DNA of 64,000 nt, taken from contig NZ_CP108474.1 in the NCBI RefSeq assembly GCF_036226445.1, positions 310,001-374,000 of the forward strand, written 5' to 3'. The stretch is from Streptomyces sp. NBC_01255. Lineage in GTDB: Bacteria; Actinomycetota; Actinomycetes; Streptomycetales; Streptomycetaceae. The notes beneath the pieces were generated by a model, which saw only the letters and a list, made by a program, of their open reading frames with translations, was not told where the DNA came from and did no database searches. A program made the translations under genes and the position numbers. Numbering within the stretch: position 1 is the first letter of the stretch; each line of letters opens with the position of its first letter. Positions 19,116-27,720 of this stretch are shown piece by piece.

Positions 19116-20453
19116 ATGGTTGAGTCGTTGCCTTCCGTGGCCGCTGGTCGGTGGCGGCCACGTGTCAGGTTTGCCGTGCGCATCGCGCGTCGCACGGTCG
19201 TAGAGTCGGTGTATCTCGTTACCGCGCCGTTGAGCGCTGCTGTCGGTCTGCCGCTCGTGGTCGGCGGCCTCTGCGTCGGAACAGTCGGTTCGTTGTTGCA
19301 GCGCGGGTCGCCCGTCGCGGCCCGGGCTCTGGCGCTGGCGCGGTGGCCCGGCGACCTGGAATGGTGGCGGATCGGCCAGGTGCGTTCCCGGGCGGGCGGG
19401 GCCCGGGGCAAGGGCTGGCGGCCCCGGTCCAAAGAGACGGCCGATGCGGCCGACCCGGGGCTGTGGCTCGACCTGGCGCACACGGTGCTGGCGCTCCCCG
19501 TCGTCCTGGTCACCTCGGTGGTGACACTCCTGTGGTGGTTCGTGGGAGTCGGGACCGCCACGTACCCCCTGCGCAGCCAGGTCACGCCTGGGTCGCCGCG
19601 GCCGTTGACTCTGTACGCGGGCAGCGACCGGTCGCACATCGCCTTGAGTCTTGGGCTGACGTCGCCGGCCGAGCGGCTGGCCTTCGCGATGACAGTCGCC
19701 GTGCTGCTGCTGTTCACCCTGCCGCTGGTCACCCGGGTATGCGTCACGGCCCAAACCGGTCTCGGGCAGGCACTGTTGTCCAACATGTCCGCGTTGCACC
19801 GCAGGATCAGCGGACTGGAGCAGGACCGCGACACCGCCGTCGCACAGGCCGTCGCAGCAGTGACAGCGGAGGCGGCTGCCCTGCGCCGGCTCGAACGCGA
19901 CATCCACGACGGGCCCCAACAGCAGCTGGTCCGTCTGGCGATGGAACTGGGTCGCGCGCAGCATCACTTCGACCGCAATCCGGAACTCGTCCGGGCCGCA
20001 CTCGCCGACGCGGTCGTCCAGACCCAGCAGGCGCTGGACGAGCTGCGGGCCCTTTCGCGAGGCATCGCCCCGCCGATCCTCGCCGACCGCGGACTTCGGG
20101 AGGCGCTCTCCACCCTGGCCGCGCGCAGCGTCGTCCCCGCCGAGCTCGACTCCGGTCCTCTGGGTCGTCGGCCGGACGCCGTCGTCGAGGCGACCGCGTA
20201 CTTCGTGGTCGCCGAGGCGCTGACCAATGTGGCCAAACACAGCCATGCTCGCCGGTGCACTATCGGTATGCGTCACGCCGAGGGAATCCTGCGGGTCTGG
20301 GTGACGGACGACGGGGCGGGCGGCGCGGCCTTGGCCAAGGGACACGGACTGCAGGGGTTGGCCGACCGGGTGCATGCGGTCGGTGGCCGACTGCGAGTCG
20401 ACAGTCCTGAGGACGGCCCGACGACGGTCACCGCGGAGCTGCCGTGTCGCTGA
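19116..20453 (+). CDS. NarL-type two-component sensor histidine kinase
   Basis: 445 residues from ATG 19116. The N-terminal region holds hydrophobic segments around an extracytoplasmic loop. A HisKA_3 dimerisation helix follows with the phosphorylatable His in LERDIHDGPQQQLVRL. Then comes a HATPase_c domain with the N-box EALTNVAKHS, VTDDGAGG and GLQGLADRV. It autophosphorylates and passes phosphate to the response regulator encoded immediately downstream, whose gene overlaps its 3' end by 10 bp. Signal unknown. Confidence 0.9.
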   Translation: MVESLPSVAAGRWRPRVRFAVRIARRTVVESVYLVTAPLSAAVGLPLVVGGLCVGTVGSLLQRGSPVAARALALARWPGDLEWWRIGQVRSRAGGARGKGWRPRSKETADAADPGLWLDLAHTVLALPVVLVTSVVTLLWWFVGVGTATYPLRSQVTPGSPRPLTLYAGSDRSHIALSLGLTSPAERLAFAMTVAVLLLFTLPLVTRVCVTAQTGLGQALLSNMSALHRRISGLEQDRDTAVAQAVAAVTAEAAALRRLERDIHDGPQQQLVRLAMELGRAQHHFDRNPELVRAALADAVVQTQQALDELRALSRGIAPPILADRGLREALSTLAARSVVPAELDSGPLGRRPDAVVEATAYFVVAEALTNVAKHSHARRCTIGMRHAEGILRVWVTDDGAGGAALAKGHGLQGLADRVHAVGGRLRVDSPEDGPTTVTAELPCR

Positions 20454-21151
20454 CCTCGGACGAAACAGGGTCTCGAGCAGGGTCGGACCGAGCGGCCCGA
20501 GATCCGCTGCGGATCGTCGTCGCCGATGACGCGGTGCTGCTGCGCGAGGGCCTGGTCCGCCTGCTCGCTGAGGACGGTCACGAGGTGGTAGCGGCGGTCG
20601 GTGACGGTCCTGCCCTGGTCGAGGCGGTGCTCGCACTCCGCCCGGACGTGTCGGTCGTCGACGTGCGGATGCCGCCGACCCATACCGACGATGGTCTGCG
20701 GGCGGCGATCGCAGCCCGCAGACAGCTGCCCGGCACCCCCGTGCTGGTGCTCAGCCAGTACGTGGAGGTGTCCTACGCCGCCGATCTGCTCGCGGATGGT
20801 TCCGCCGCTGTCGGCTATCTGCTGAAGGACCGAGTCGCCAGGATCGAGGAGTTCCTCGACACGCTGGACCGCGTCGCCCGCGGCGAGACGGTGCTCGACC
20901 CCCAGGTCATCGCTCAGTTGCTGGCCGGACAGCGCCGCGGCAAGGCACTTGGGGCGCTGACCGCACGTGAACGGCAGATCCTGGCGCTGATGGCGGAGGG
21001 CTGCTCCAACACGGCCATCGCCCGGCGACTGGTGGTCTCCTCCAGCGCGGTGGAGAAAAACATCGGCAACATCTTCGCCAAGCTCGGACTACCGCCCGAC
21101 GACGCCCAGCACCGCCGGGTACTCGCCGTCCTCACCTACCTCAGAGGCTGA
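20444..21151 (+). CDS. LuxR/NarL-family response regulator
   Basis: 235 residues. GTG 20444 lies inside the kinase gene end (10-bp overlap, translational coupling). The receiver domain has the acidic pair in IVVADDAVLL, the phospho-acceptor Asp in SVVDVRMP and the conserved Lys in YLLKDRV. The C-terminal LuxR helix-turn-helix reads LTARERQILALMAEGCSNTAIARR. It is the partner of the upstream kinase and a DNA-binding regulator. Target genes are unknown. Confidence 0.92.
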   Translation: MSLTSDETGSRAGSDRAARDPLRIVVADDAVLLREGLVRLLAEDGHEVVAAVGDGPALVEAVLALRPDVSVVDVRMPPTHTDDGLRAAIAARRQLPGTPVLVLSQYVEVSYAADLLADGSAAVGYLLKDRVARIEEFLDTLDRVARGETVLDPQVIAQLLAGQRRGKALGALTARERQILALMAEGCSNTAIARRLVVSSSAVEKNIGNIFAKLGLPPDDAQHRRVLAVLTYLRG

Positions 21152-21159
21152 CGACAGCT

Positions 21160-21480
21160 CGCTTCCACCGCATTCGGCCCCGGGACTCGGGGCTGAGGTG
21201 CTACCCGTGCCCCAGGGGTGGGGCGGGGGGTTCCGCGTCGCCTGCGATCGGCGACCTGGTAGCGGCGCTCGGGGATCGTGGCGGCGACCGGCCGTCGACG
21301 GCGAGGTGGACCTAGGTGGTCCGCCCGCCCCGGGACCGTCCGAGGCATGCCTGGCACCCAGCCCCGGACGATGCTGCGTCCGACTGCAGCCGGCCACCCG
21401 ATCAGGCCGTGAAGTCGCTCAGGGTGCCGTGCCGGCATCTCTTCGACGGCCTGCTCCGCCGGGGCCGACGGTCCGTCCTT
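21160..21480 (-). pseudogene. IS5-type transposase remnant
   Basis: The minus strand encodes LGRSRGGRTT, then a TAG stop, then VHLAVDGR, matching the LGRSRGGxxTKxHLAxDGR block of IS5-family transposases. The stop and frame breaks show decay. It lies between the response regulator and the C2 repeat. Confidence 0.5.
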
Positions 21481-21487
21481 CGCCCAA

Positions 21488-21672
21488 GCGGACCAAGATC
21501 CGGGCCAGTTGCGGACCAAGCTGCGATCACCCCGTTGAGCAACGTGCGTTTCGCCTGGTCAGCGGGGGTGCCACCTGTGTACCACCAGCACTCGAAGAAC
21601 CTGCTGGTCAGCTACTCGCCGAAGAAGCTCGGGTTCTTCTGAGCGTCTCTGGCGAGGCGCACCAGGCGCCAA
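21488..21672 (+). repeat. Att-like site C2: arm + ALDH tail + right arm
   Basis: The core at 21592-21642 encodes [16 protein letters not shown] and stop, the end of the ALDH gene without the gene. The left arm begins with AAGATCCGGGCCAGTT (21495), and GCGGACCAAG is repeated at 21488 and 21511. The right arm runs to about 21672 (GCGTCTCTGGCGAGGCGCAC). The same arms occur at C3 with identical left spacing. The core contains GAAGAA-GCTCGGG-TTCTTC. Confidence 0.8.
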
Positions 21673-21885
21673 CTGTCCGTCGACCGGTCCGTCCGACTAT
21701 GAAGAGAACCCTCTTCGCCGCCCTCAAGGTCGCAAGTAGTAGGGCATCGGTTGGCCACCTGGTGGAGCGGTGGTTCGCCGAGCTGCCCCGGAAGAGCTCA
21801 AGCGCGGCGTCCACCGCTCCGTCCAAGTCCTCGAACGCAACGCCTATAAGAGTACGGGGCCTGCCCTCCGCCGGCCGGCGGACGG
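21673..21885. other. Gene-free stretch right of C2
   Basis: 213 bp between the C2 site and the end of the NmrA-like gene. Open frames here are not protein-like. Confidence 0.4.
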
Positions 21886-22728
21886 TCAGGCGAACGCCTG
21901 CGCGTGGTCCGCCGCCCAGGTGTCGAAGGCCCGTGCGGGTCGTCCCAGTATCGCGGGCACCGCTGAGTCCACCCGTGCCTTCGCACCGGCCTGCTGGCGT
22001 CCGGCGCTGCGCAGCAGCGCTTCGGTGATCGCCTCGGGATAGCGGTCCAGCAGTGCGGAACGGGCCCGCTCCGGCCCGAACTCCTCGAAGCGCAGTGGTC
22101 GCCCCAGCACCTTCGAGAGCACGGCGGTCTGTTCGAGCGCGGTTACCGCCTCCGGACCGGAAAGCGCGTGCACGCGGCCTTCCTGCCCGTCCTGTGTCAG
22201 AGCGTGCACCGCTACCTCGGCGACGTCGCGCGGGTCCACACAGGCGTTGGCCGACTCCCCGTAGAGCGCGCGCACGACGCCCTCGGAGCGGACGGCCGGT
22301 GCCCACGACAGCGTGTTGGACATGAAGGACCGGGGGCGCAGCAAGGTCCACGCCAGTCCCGATTCCCGCACGGCCCGCTCGTTCTCGCGCTGCCAGCGGG
22401 TGATGAGGTCGTCCGCCTCCGGATCCTCCACGGCGGCCGCGGAGAGTTTGACCAGGTGCCGTACGCCGCAGGCCCGGGCCACGTCGATGAACCGCGCGTC
22501 GTCCTCCTCCGCCACCCGGTTGGTGACCAGGAAGGCGGCGTGGACTCCCGTCAACGCCCGGTGGAGGCTTTCGGGGTCAGTGAAGCTGCCGCGGACCACG
22601 GTGACGGCGGGCCCTTGGGCGGTGACGAGTTCGGGCCGCCTCGTGAGGATGCGCAGCGGGCGGTCGGGGGCCAGCAGGCGGGCGACCTCCCGCCCCACCG
22701 TGCCGGTTGCTCCGGTGACAAGGATCAT
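21886..22728 (-). CDS. NmrA-like NAD(P)-binding reductase
   Basis: 280 residues from ATG 22728 (weak RBS); the in-frame upstream extension overlaps the AfsA-like gene and is not protein-like. The N-terminal Rossmann motif is ILVTGATGTVGREVARLL, followed by VRHLVKLSAAAVEDPEAD and TLLRPRSFMSN, as in NmrA/atypical SDR proteins. The atypical SDR family includes NAD(P)H-dependent reductases acting on butenolides and quinones. It is 17 bp downstream of the AfsA-like gene on the same strand, so the two likely form an operon. A role in reducing a gamma-butyrolactone precursor is a reasonable inference. Confidence 0.85.
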   Translation of the reverse strand: MILVTGATGTVGREVARLLAPDRPLRILTRRPELVTAQGPAVTVVRGSFTDPESLHRALTGVHAAFLVTNRVAEEDDARFIDVARACGVRHLVKLSAAAVEDPEADDLITRWQRENERAVRESGLAWTLLRPRSFMSNTLSWAPAVRSEGVVRALYGESANACVDPRDVAEVAVHALTQDGQEGRVHALSGPEAVTALEQTAVLSKVLGRPLRFEEFGPERARSALLDRYPEAITEALLRSAGRQQAGAKARVDSAVPAILGRPARAFDTWAADHAQAFA

Positions 22729-22745
22729 GTCTGCGTTACCGTCCG

Positions 22746-23678
22746 TCAGCAGATGGGAAGGGCTGAGGAGAGCTCGGCGAGGAACACCGCGCCGTCGTCC
22801 TGGCTCCCCGTGATGGTGATGCCGGTCGTTCCGGCGCGCGATGTGGGCAGGGCGTGGGCCCGTATCCAGCAGGGGGTACCGAACTCCGCGTAGCGCTGGA
22901 AGCTTATGCGTCCCGAGGAGGGGACGAATGGCTGGGACGGCGCCGCCAGTTCGGCCGCCTGCCTGGCTGCTTCCAGGAGCAGCATCCCGGGCACGTGGTC
23001 CTTCTCGCCCTGGAACAGGACCGGGTGCCTGGTGTCGACCCGCAGCTGCCACACCTGGTCCTGCGGGGTGGGCGAGAGCAGGACGTCCTCCGGGCGTGAC
23101 CGGCCGACGAGCGAGGCCGTCACCGGAGGTGTCCGCGGGACCTCGAATCCCGGGACGGCACGGTCGCCCCGTATCCGCCGGTAGGCCTCCGGGCCGACGA
23201 TCCGCCCCAGGATGGCGCCCGTGGACACGACCGACCCCGCGCGGCGCACGACCATGTCGACCTTGATCTGGGAGACGTGCCCACGGGCCTGCTTCACATC
23301 GGAGCCGACCACCTGCACCTCCACCTCTCCGGGCCCGTCGTCGATGGCGAGCCGGTTCATGCGGCAGGTGAACTGCAGCTCCGACAGGAGGAAGTGGTGT
23401 CCTATGGGAACGCCGTACCCGGCGTGCAGCACGAGCAGGGTGGCCTGGCGCATGGTCTCGGTGACGAGCAGCGGATCGTAGCGGTGCCCGTGTACTGGTA
23501 TGAAGTAAGGGTGTCCACCGGGCCAGTGGGCGATGACCGAGTAGTGGTCGTCCCGCGTCCGCGTCCAGCTGACCGGGAAGGCGTCGGCCTCCCTGGCGCG
23601 ATGCAGCTGAGCCAGTGACGCGGGAAATGACCCGCTGGGCGACCGGAGGCTTCCCTCATCGATCGTCGTCGTGTTCAT
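22746..23678 (-). CDS. AfsA/ScbA-family gamma-butyrolactone biosynthesis protein
   Basis: 310 residues, usual for the family. ATG 23678 has GGGGGA 6 nt upstream. Two hotdog-like AfsA repeats are visible. The first contains DPLLVTETMRQATLLVLHAG. The second contains HPVLFQGEKDHVPGMLLLEA, the family hallmark. AfsA proteins condense a beta-ketoacyl-ACP with dihydroxyacetone phosphate, the key step to A-factor-type signals. The downstream NmrA-like gene fits a later reduction. No TetR-type butyrolactone receptor gene is adjacent, which is unusual for a complete signalling locus. Confidence 0.88.
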   Translation of the reverse strand: MNTTTIDEGSLRSPSGSFPASLAQLHRAREADAFPVSWTRTRDDHYSVIAHWPGGHPYFIPVHGHRYDPLLVTETMRQATLLVLHAGYGVPIGHHFLLSELQFTCRMNRLAIDDGPGEVEVQVVGSDVKQARGHVSQIKVDMVVRRAGSVVSTGAILGRIVGPEAYRRIRGDRAVPGFEVPRTPPVTASLVGRSRPEDVLLSPTPQDQVWQLRVDTRHPVLFQGEKDHVPGMLLLEAARQAAELAAPSQPFVPSSGRISFQRYAEFGTPCWIRAHALPTSRAGTTGITITGSQDDGAVFLAELSSALPIC

Positions 23679-23937
23679 GAAATCCCCCGTGGTTTCCGGC
23701 GGCGGCGACAGTCGAGCCGCGCCCGAAACAAGATCCAATCAGAGGGATGATCCTACGTCGATCAAGTTATGGCTCAACGAAGAGATCCAGGTCACGGGCG
23801 CGAAGGCGGCGGCGTGGCGAGGCAGGATCGGGCGACCCGAACACGGCGGAAGACCGTGGAGGCCGCCCGGTCGAGCACCGATTCCGCCGCGCCCCGACCG
23901 GGGCTCGATCCGCAGGCGGGCCGCCGCCCGCCGCCGC
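23679..23937. other. Spacer: AfsA-like gene promoter and monooxygenase terminator
   Basis: 259 bp without a gene. It must hold the AfsA-like promoter. I looked for an autoregulatory-element palindrome of the butyrolactone receptor type and did not find a convincing one. Confidence 0.45.
23915..23932 (-). terminator. GC stem-loop after the monooxygenase gene
   Basis: GGCGGGC and GCCCGCC form a 7-bp stem with a CGCC loop, 6 nt beyond the stop of the minus-strand monooxygenase gene. Confidence 0.5.
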
Positions 23938-25413
23938 CTACCGGGGCTCGCCGAACCACAGGCGCAGCGCGTCGGTGAGGTCACCCGCGTCCGGTGCCCA
24001 GGCGATATGGCCGTCAGGACGCACCAGCACCGCGTCGCACGGGAGGGCGGCATTCGGTGAGGCGGCGACGATGTTCAGCACATGGGCCCAGCCCCGGGCC
24101 GACTCGCCGTACGCCGCAGCCTGCTCGCCGGACAGGAGAAGCAGAGACCGACTGTCGGGCAGCAGCCCCGTGACGTCCTGCGGCTCCGCGCCGTCCCTCA
24201 CCACGACGTTCTCCAGGAACCACCCCTCCCACCGGGAGGCGAAGCCCGAGCGAGCCGGGTACACCGTATCCTGCGCGCTGATCAAGTCGCCCACGTGCCG
24301 ACAGGTCTGCTCCAGCGTCAGCAGCTCGGCGACCATCGCGCGGAGCGGGTCGAGTTCGGGGGCGGGACGCATCAGGGTCAGCTGGACGCGAGTGTTGTCG
24401 ATGACCCGCTGCGCGGCCGGCCTGCGCTCGTCGTCGTACGTGTCGAGCAGCCCCTTGCCCGCCGTTCCGCGCACGGCGTGGGCGAGCTTCCAGCCCAGGT
24501 TGAGCGCGTCGACCAGTCCGGTGCTCAACCCCTGCCCCCCGATCGGGAAGTGCACGTGCGCGGCGTCCCCCGCCAGGAACACGCGGTCCTTGCGGTAGTG
24601 GCGCACCAGCCGGGTGAAGTCGCTGAACCGCGTCACGGAGAGCGCATCCTCCATCGGGATGTCGTATCCGGCGATCCGGGATGCCTCGTCCTGCAGTTCC
24701 TGCACAGTCGCCCGTGTGCGCCGGTGGGGATGGGGCCCGTCGCAGTCGAGCGTGCGTATGAGGGTGTGCCCGTCGGGAACAGGCTTCGCGACGACCCAGC
24801 CCCGCTCGGTACGGCACCAGCCCCGCGGCGCTTTGTCGGGCTCGATCAGCCGGACCAGGCCCATCATCGCCGAGACCGTCGCGGGGTGGGTGTCCTCGGT
24901 GAAGCCGGCCTCCCGGCGTATGGTGCTGCGCGCGCCGTCGGCCCCGACCAGGAAGCCGGCGCTGTACGTGTGCTCGCCCCCGGGTCCTTCGGCCACTACT
25001 TCGACCCCGTCGGGCCCCTGGCTCAGCGCGGTCACCCGGTGGTCGCGCAACACGGTCACTCCGCGATCCCGGGCCCGTTCCTCGAACTCCCGCTCCAGAT
25101 CGGCCTGTGCGCGCTTGAGGACGGGCTCCGGCTCGGCCGCGGGAACCGTGATCGTCAGCCCGGGCATTCCGGCAAAGTGGAACTGCTCAGTCACTGGAGC
25201 ATCCGAGAACCGCGGCAGCCCGAGGTAGCCCCGCCGGGCCAGCGCCTGCACGGCCCTGGCGTGGACGGTCCCGGCCTTGGGCTCACCGGATGTCGCACTC
25301 TTCTCCTCCAGCACCACGACATCGATCCCGTACGCCCCCAGCTCGGCAGCGATCAGCATGCCGACCGGCCCGCCTCCGACGACGACTATCTCGGTGTGCG
25401 TAGTGGTGCGCAT
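23938..25413 (-). CDS. FAD-dependent aromatic/polyketide monooxygenase
   Basis: 491 residues. ATG 25413 has GGAGGAG about 11 nt upstream. FAD sites of the PHBH class are seen: VVVGGGPVGMLIAAELG at the N-terminus, VGADGARSTIRR in the middle (DG motif) and VFLAGDAAHVHFPIGGQG (GD motif). The C-terminal thioredoxin-like domain is the extra domain of PgaE/RdmE-type polyketide hydroxylases. The family hydroxylates phenolic or anthraquinone-type substrates with NAD(P)H and O2. It lies upstream of the AfsA-like and NmrA-like genes on the same strand, with a 259-bp gap, so it is probably a separate unit. Confidence 0.88.
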   Translation of the reverse strand: MRTTTHTEIVVVGGGPVGMLIAAELGAYGIDVVVLEEKSATSGEPKAGTVHARAVQALARRGYLGLPRFSDAPVTEQFHFAGMPGLTITVPAAEPEPVLKRAQADLEREFEERARDRGVTVLRDHRVTALSQGPDGVEVVAEGPGGEHTYSAGFLVGADGARSTIRREAGFTEDTHPATVSAMMGLVRLIEPDKAPRGWCRTERGWVVAKPVPDGHTLIRTLDCDGPHPHRRTRATVQELQDEASRIAGYDIPMEDALSVTRFSDFTRLVRHYRKDRVFLAGDAAHVHFPIGGQGLSTGLVDALNLGWKLAHAVRGTAGKGLLDTYDDERRPAAQRVIDNTRVQLTLMRPAPELDPLRAMVAELLTLEQTCRHVGDLISAQDTVYPARSGFASRWEGWFLENVVVRDGAEPQDVTGLLPDSRSLLLLSGEQAAAYGESARGWAHVLNIVAASPNAALPCDAVLVRPDGHIAWAPDAGDLTDALRLWFGEPR

Positions 25414-25629
25414 GGCAGGTTCGCTCCTCCGCCGGTCGATGTGTACAGCGGTTGCGGGCCGTTTCCTCGTGGTTCGGGCCGATCCGCCGGGCCTTCTCCG
25501 GGACTCCCGTTCAGCCGTCATGATCGAATCTAGTGCAACAGTACGGCTGCGTGTGGTGCTCACGTCCATGCGTCACCCGGGGGGTACGGGCGGCCCGGCT
25601 CGGTGAACTCCGAGGCCGGCCTGAAGCGG

Positions 25630-25768
25630 ACCTCCCGCGACACCCTTCAGAGCCTGATCCGAAAGACAGACCTTCGACATCGTCTTCACGGTCTCGATCG
25701 GGTATGCGCCGACCGAGGACTCTGTCGACAGAACGATCGCGTCCGCGCCGGACTTACCAGGACAGGGG
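25630..25768 (-). pseudogene. Pyruvate kinase fragment
   Basis: The minus strand encodes GKSGADAIVLSTESSVGAYP then IETVKTMSKVC, matching the active-site segment of pyruvate kinases (DAVMLSxETxxGxYPxExVxTM). Only about 45 residues remain, with no start, N-terminal barrel or C-terminal domain. It is a relic of a second pyk gene. Confidence 0.6.
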
Positions 25769-26852
25769 TCCCGAAGCCGAGCTGTCCCGCGAGGGCCGGC
25801 TGCCTGCAGGTGGCCCTCGCGGGCAAATTCGTCGTGGGGGAAGGCGAAGCAGGAATGGCAGGACTGCTCGGGCTGCTGGCGCGCAACGGGACTCGGGTCG
25901 CTCCTAAGGGCGCGCTCGTCAAGGACTTGTCCGGCCGATCAGCGAGGCCGCCGCTCCTCAGCAGCGTGGTCGCCTCCGCTGACCGGCAAGGGACCACAAG
26001 CCCAGGCATGATGGGAAAGAGACAGAGTCTCCCGACCTCCCCGCTGAGCCGGCCGACCGAGGAGTGCAACTCCAGATCGAGAACTGCCGCGGCATGCGCT
26101 CGTGCAAACCCATGTGGCATGCGCTGCACCAGTTCCTCGGCCTCTCGCCACCGTCCCGTCATCGCGGCGACCAAGGCGGCCTGCATGCCCATGCGGGGGT
26201 CTTCTGCCTCATGCGGTTCGGCTTCCCCTTCCGGCGCCGGTCGGGCCGGCTTCCACGCCAGGGCCAAGTCCTCGCTCACCACGGCCGCCTGTACGGCCAG
26301 CACGGCCGCTTCGGTGCTGTCGCCCGACCAGCTCCGGCGGCTGTTCCTGGCGCGGAGGGCCACGGCCAGGGCCTCCTGGCCGGCACCGAGCCTGTTCGTG
26401 GTCCGGCTGTTGCGGGCGTGTTCCAAGAGCGTGGCGACCAGGGTCATTCCGATACCGCTGGAGGACTCGGCGGCCCCCCGCAGTACGGCCAGTGCATCCT
26501 CCGATCGCTGAAAGTTGAGCAGCGCCTTGGCCTCGAAGAGGGTCTTGATGGCCGCTGCTCGCGCATCGCGCGGTTCCCACCGCCTGAGATCCACCAAGCC
26601 CTGCTCCCACGAGCCGTCGAGAAAACCACGGAACGCTGCCAGGAGAGAGGACGAGCCTCCGGGTCCGTGTGTATCGAGGTAACGGCGCGCGCCCTCGTCC
26701 GTGCCATCCTCCTCCTGAAGCGCCGCCAGCATCGTGTAGTAGTCCCGGGGGTGCGAGCCACCGACACCGGCACCTGCATCGACAGCGCCGCCTACCGCGG
26801 CGGCCCGATCCTCCACGTGGCCAGCCCACCGTGCGAGGCATGCGTCCGGCAC
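25769..26852 (-). pseudogene. Helical (TPR-like) protein, decayed at its C-terminus
   Basis: The frame is open from GTG 26852 down to 25686 (388 residues). Residues about 40-280 are helical and repetitive, with TPR-like spacing (DYYTMLAALQEEDGTDEGAR, then EALAVALRARNSRRSW, then WREAEELVQRMPHGFARAHA). Beyond about 26030 the frame is Pro/Ser-rich and runs over the pyruvate kinase relic, so the original C-terminus is lost. No enzyme motif is visible. It may be an internal piece of a larger regulator. Confidence 0.45.
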
Positions 26853-26891
26853 GGTACGAGTGGAGGAACGATGGCTGGGCGGAGGCTGCCC

Positions 26892-27632
26892 TCAACGTTG
26901 CCCAAGATACTGGACCTTGAGTTCGAGAAAGTCGCTCAGCACACCGTTGTTCGGCGACTCCACCAGTGCGATTGCACCCTTGCCCGACTCAAAGCAGAAC
27001 CGCATCCCCGCCTCCAACTCGTCGACGATGAGCGCAGTGATGAAGCGGGTGACCGACTTGCATGTGGCGAGGGTGCCCGGCTCCTCTGGCTTGAGCGCAA
27101 TGATCCGGGAATTGTTGTCCGCCAACACATCATCGTGCTCACGGTAGAAGTCCAGCGCCTTCGAGTAGCGTTCGAGAGTAGGGTCCGGTCCTCGCAGACG
27201 GAATCCGTAGTCCTCGCCGGGAGGGAACGTGAGCACCGTTCCCTTGAGCTCGGTGGGGGTTGAGGAAGCTGGCGACGAGCTACTCGGACTCGCCGAGGGC
27301 GACTGCGTCGTCGGTGTCGCCGTCGGCGCGACCGTCGGGGTCGCGGATGGCGTGGGGGTCACGGTGACGTACACCGTCTCCGTGCGTGCCGTGGGCGACT
27401 TGACGAGCGCGGGTAGGCCAAGGAAGCCGAGCGCTACACCGGCCACTGCGGCAACGGCGGAGATCAGAGCCGCCCAGTCACTTAATCGCACATTCGACCG
27501 CCGAGGAGGTTCCGACGTTCCACCCGTCGGCGCCGCCGGCGGCTGCTGTGGCGGCGCCGGTGTCGTGGGCGGATCCGGCGGCCCTGCCGACGTTCCTGAT
27601 CCGGTGTCTCTGTCCTGCGGGCTGCTGCTCAT
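26892..27632 (-). CDS. Membrane-anchored protein with Pro/Ser/Thr linker; contains a TTA codon
   Basis: 246 residues from ATG 27632. A Pro/Gly-rich head (to about 50) leads to one membrane segment (WAALISAVAAVAGVALGFLGL). A long Thr/Pro/Ser linker follows, then a C-terminal domain of about 115 residues with two cysteines, likely extracytoplasmic. A TTA Leu codon (27483-27485, RLSDW) precedes the membrane segment. In Streptomyces this suggests control through bldA. No family recognised. Confidence 0.6.
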   Translation of the reverse strand: MSSSPQDRDTGSGTSAGPPDPPTTPAPPQQPPAAPTGGTSEPPRRSNVRLSDWAALISAVAAVAGVALGFLGLPALVKSPTARTETVYVTVTPTPSATPTVAPTATPTTQSPSASPSSSSPASSTPTELKGTVLTFPPGEDYGFRLRGPDPTLERYSKALDFYREHDDVLADNNSRIIALKPEEPGTLATCKSVTRFITALIVDELEAGMRFCFESGKGAIALVESPNNGVLSDFLELKVQYLGQR

Positions 27633-27720
27633 GCGTCTCTCGGCCTCCACTGGTGGATGCTCCACGTAGTCGCGTAGGAAGGTTCATACAGCCCGACGAA
27701 CGGCGGGGCCAAGCGGTTTC

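Noticed and set aside
23679..23937. Autoregulatory element (butyrolactone receptor operator) upstream of the AfsA-like gene
   Set aside because: No convincing inverted repeat of the known type found by eye.
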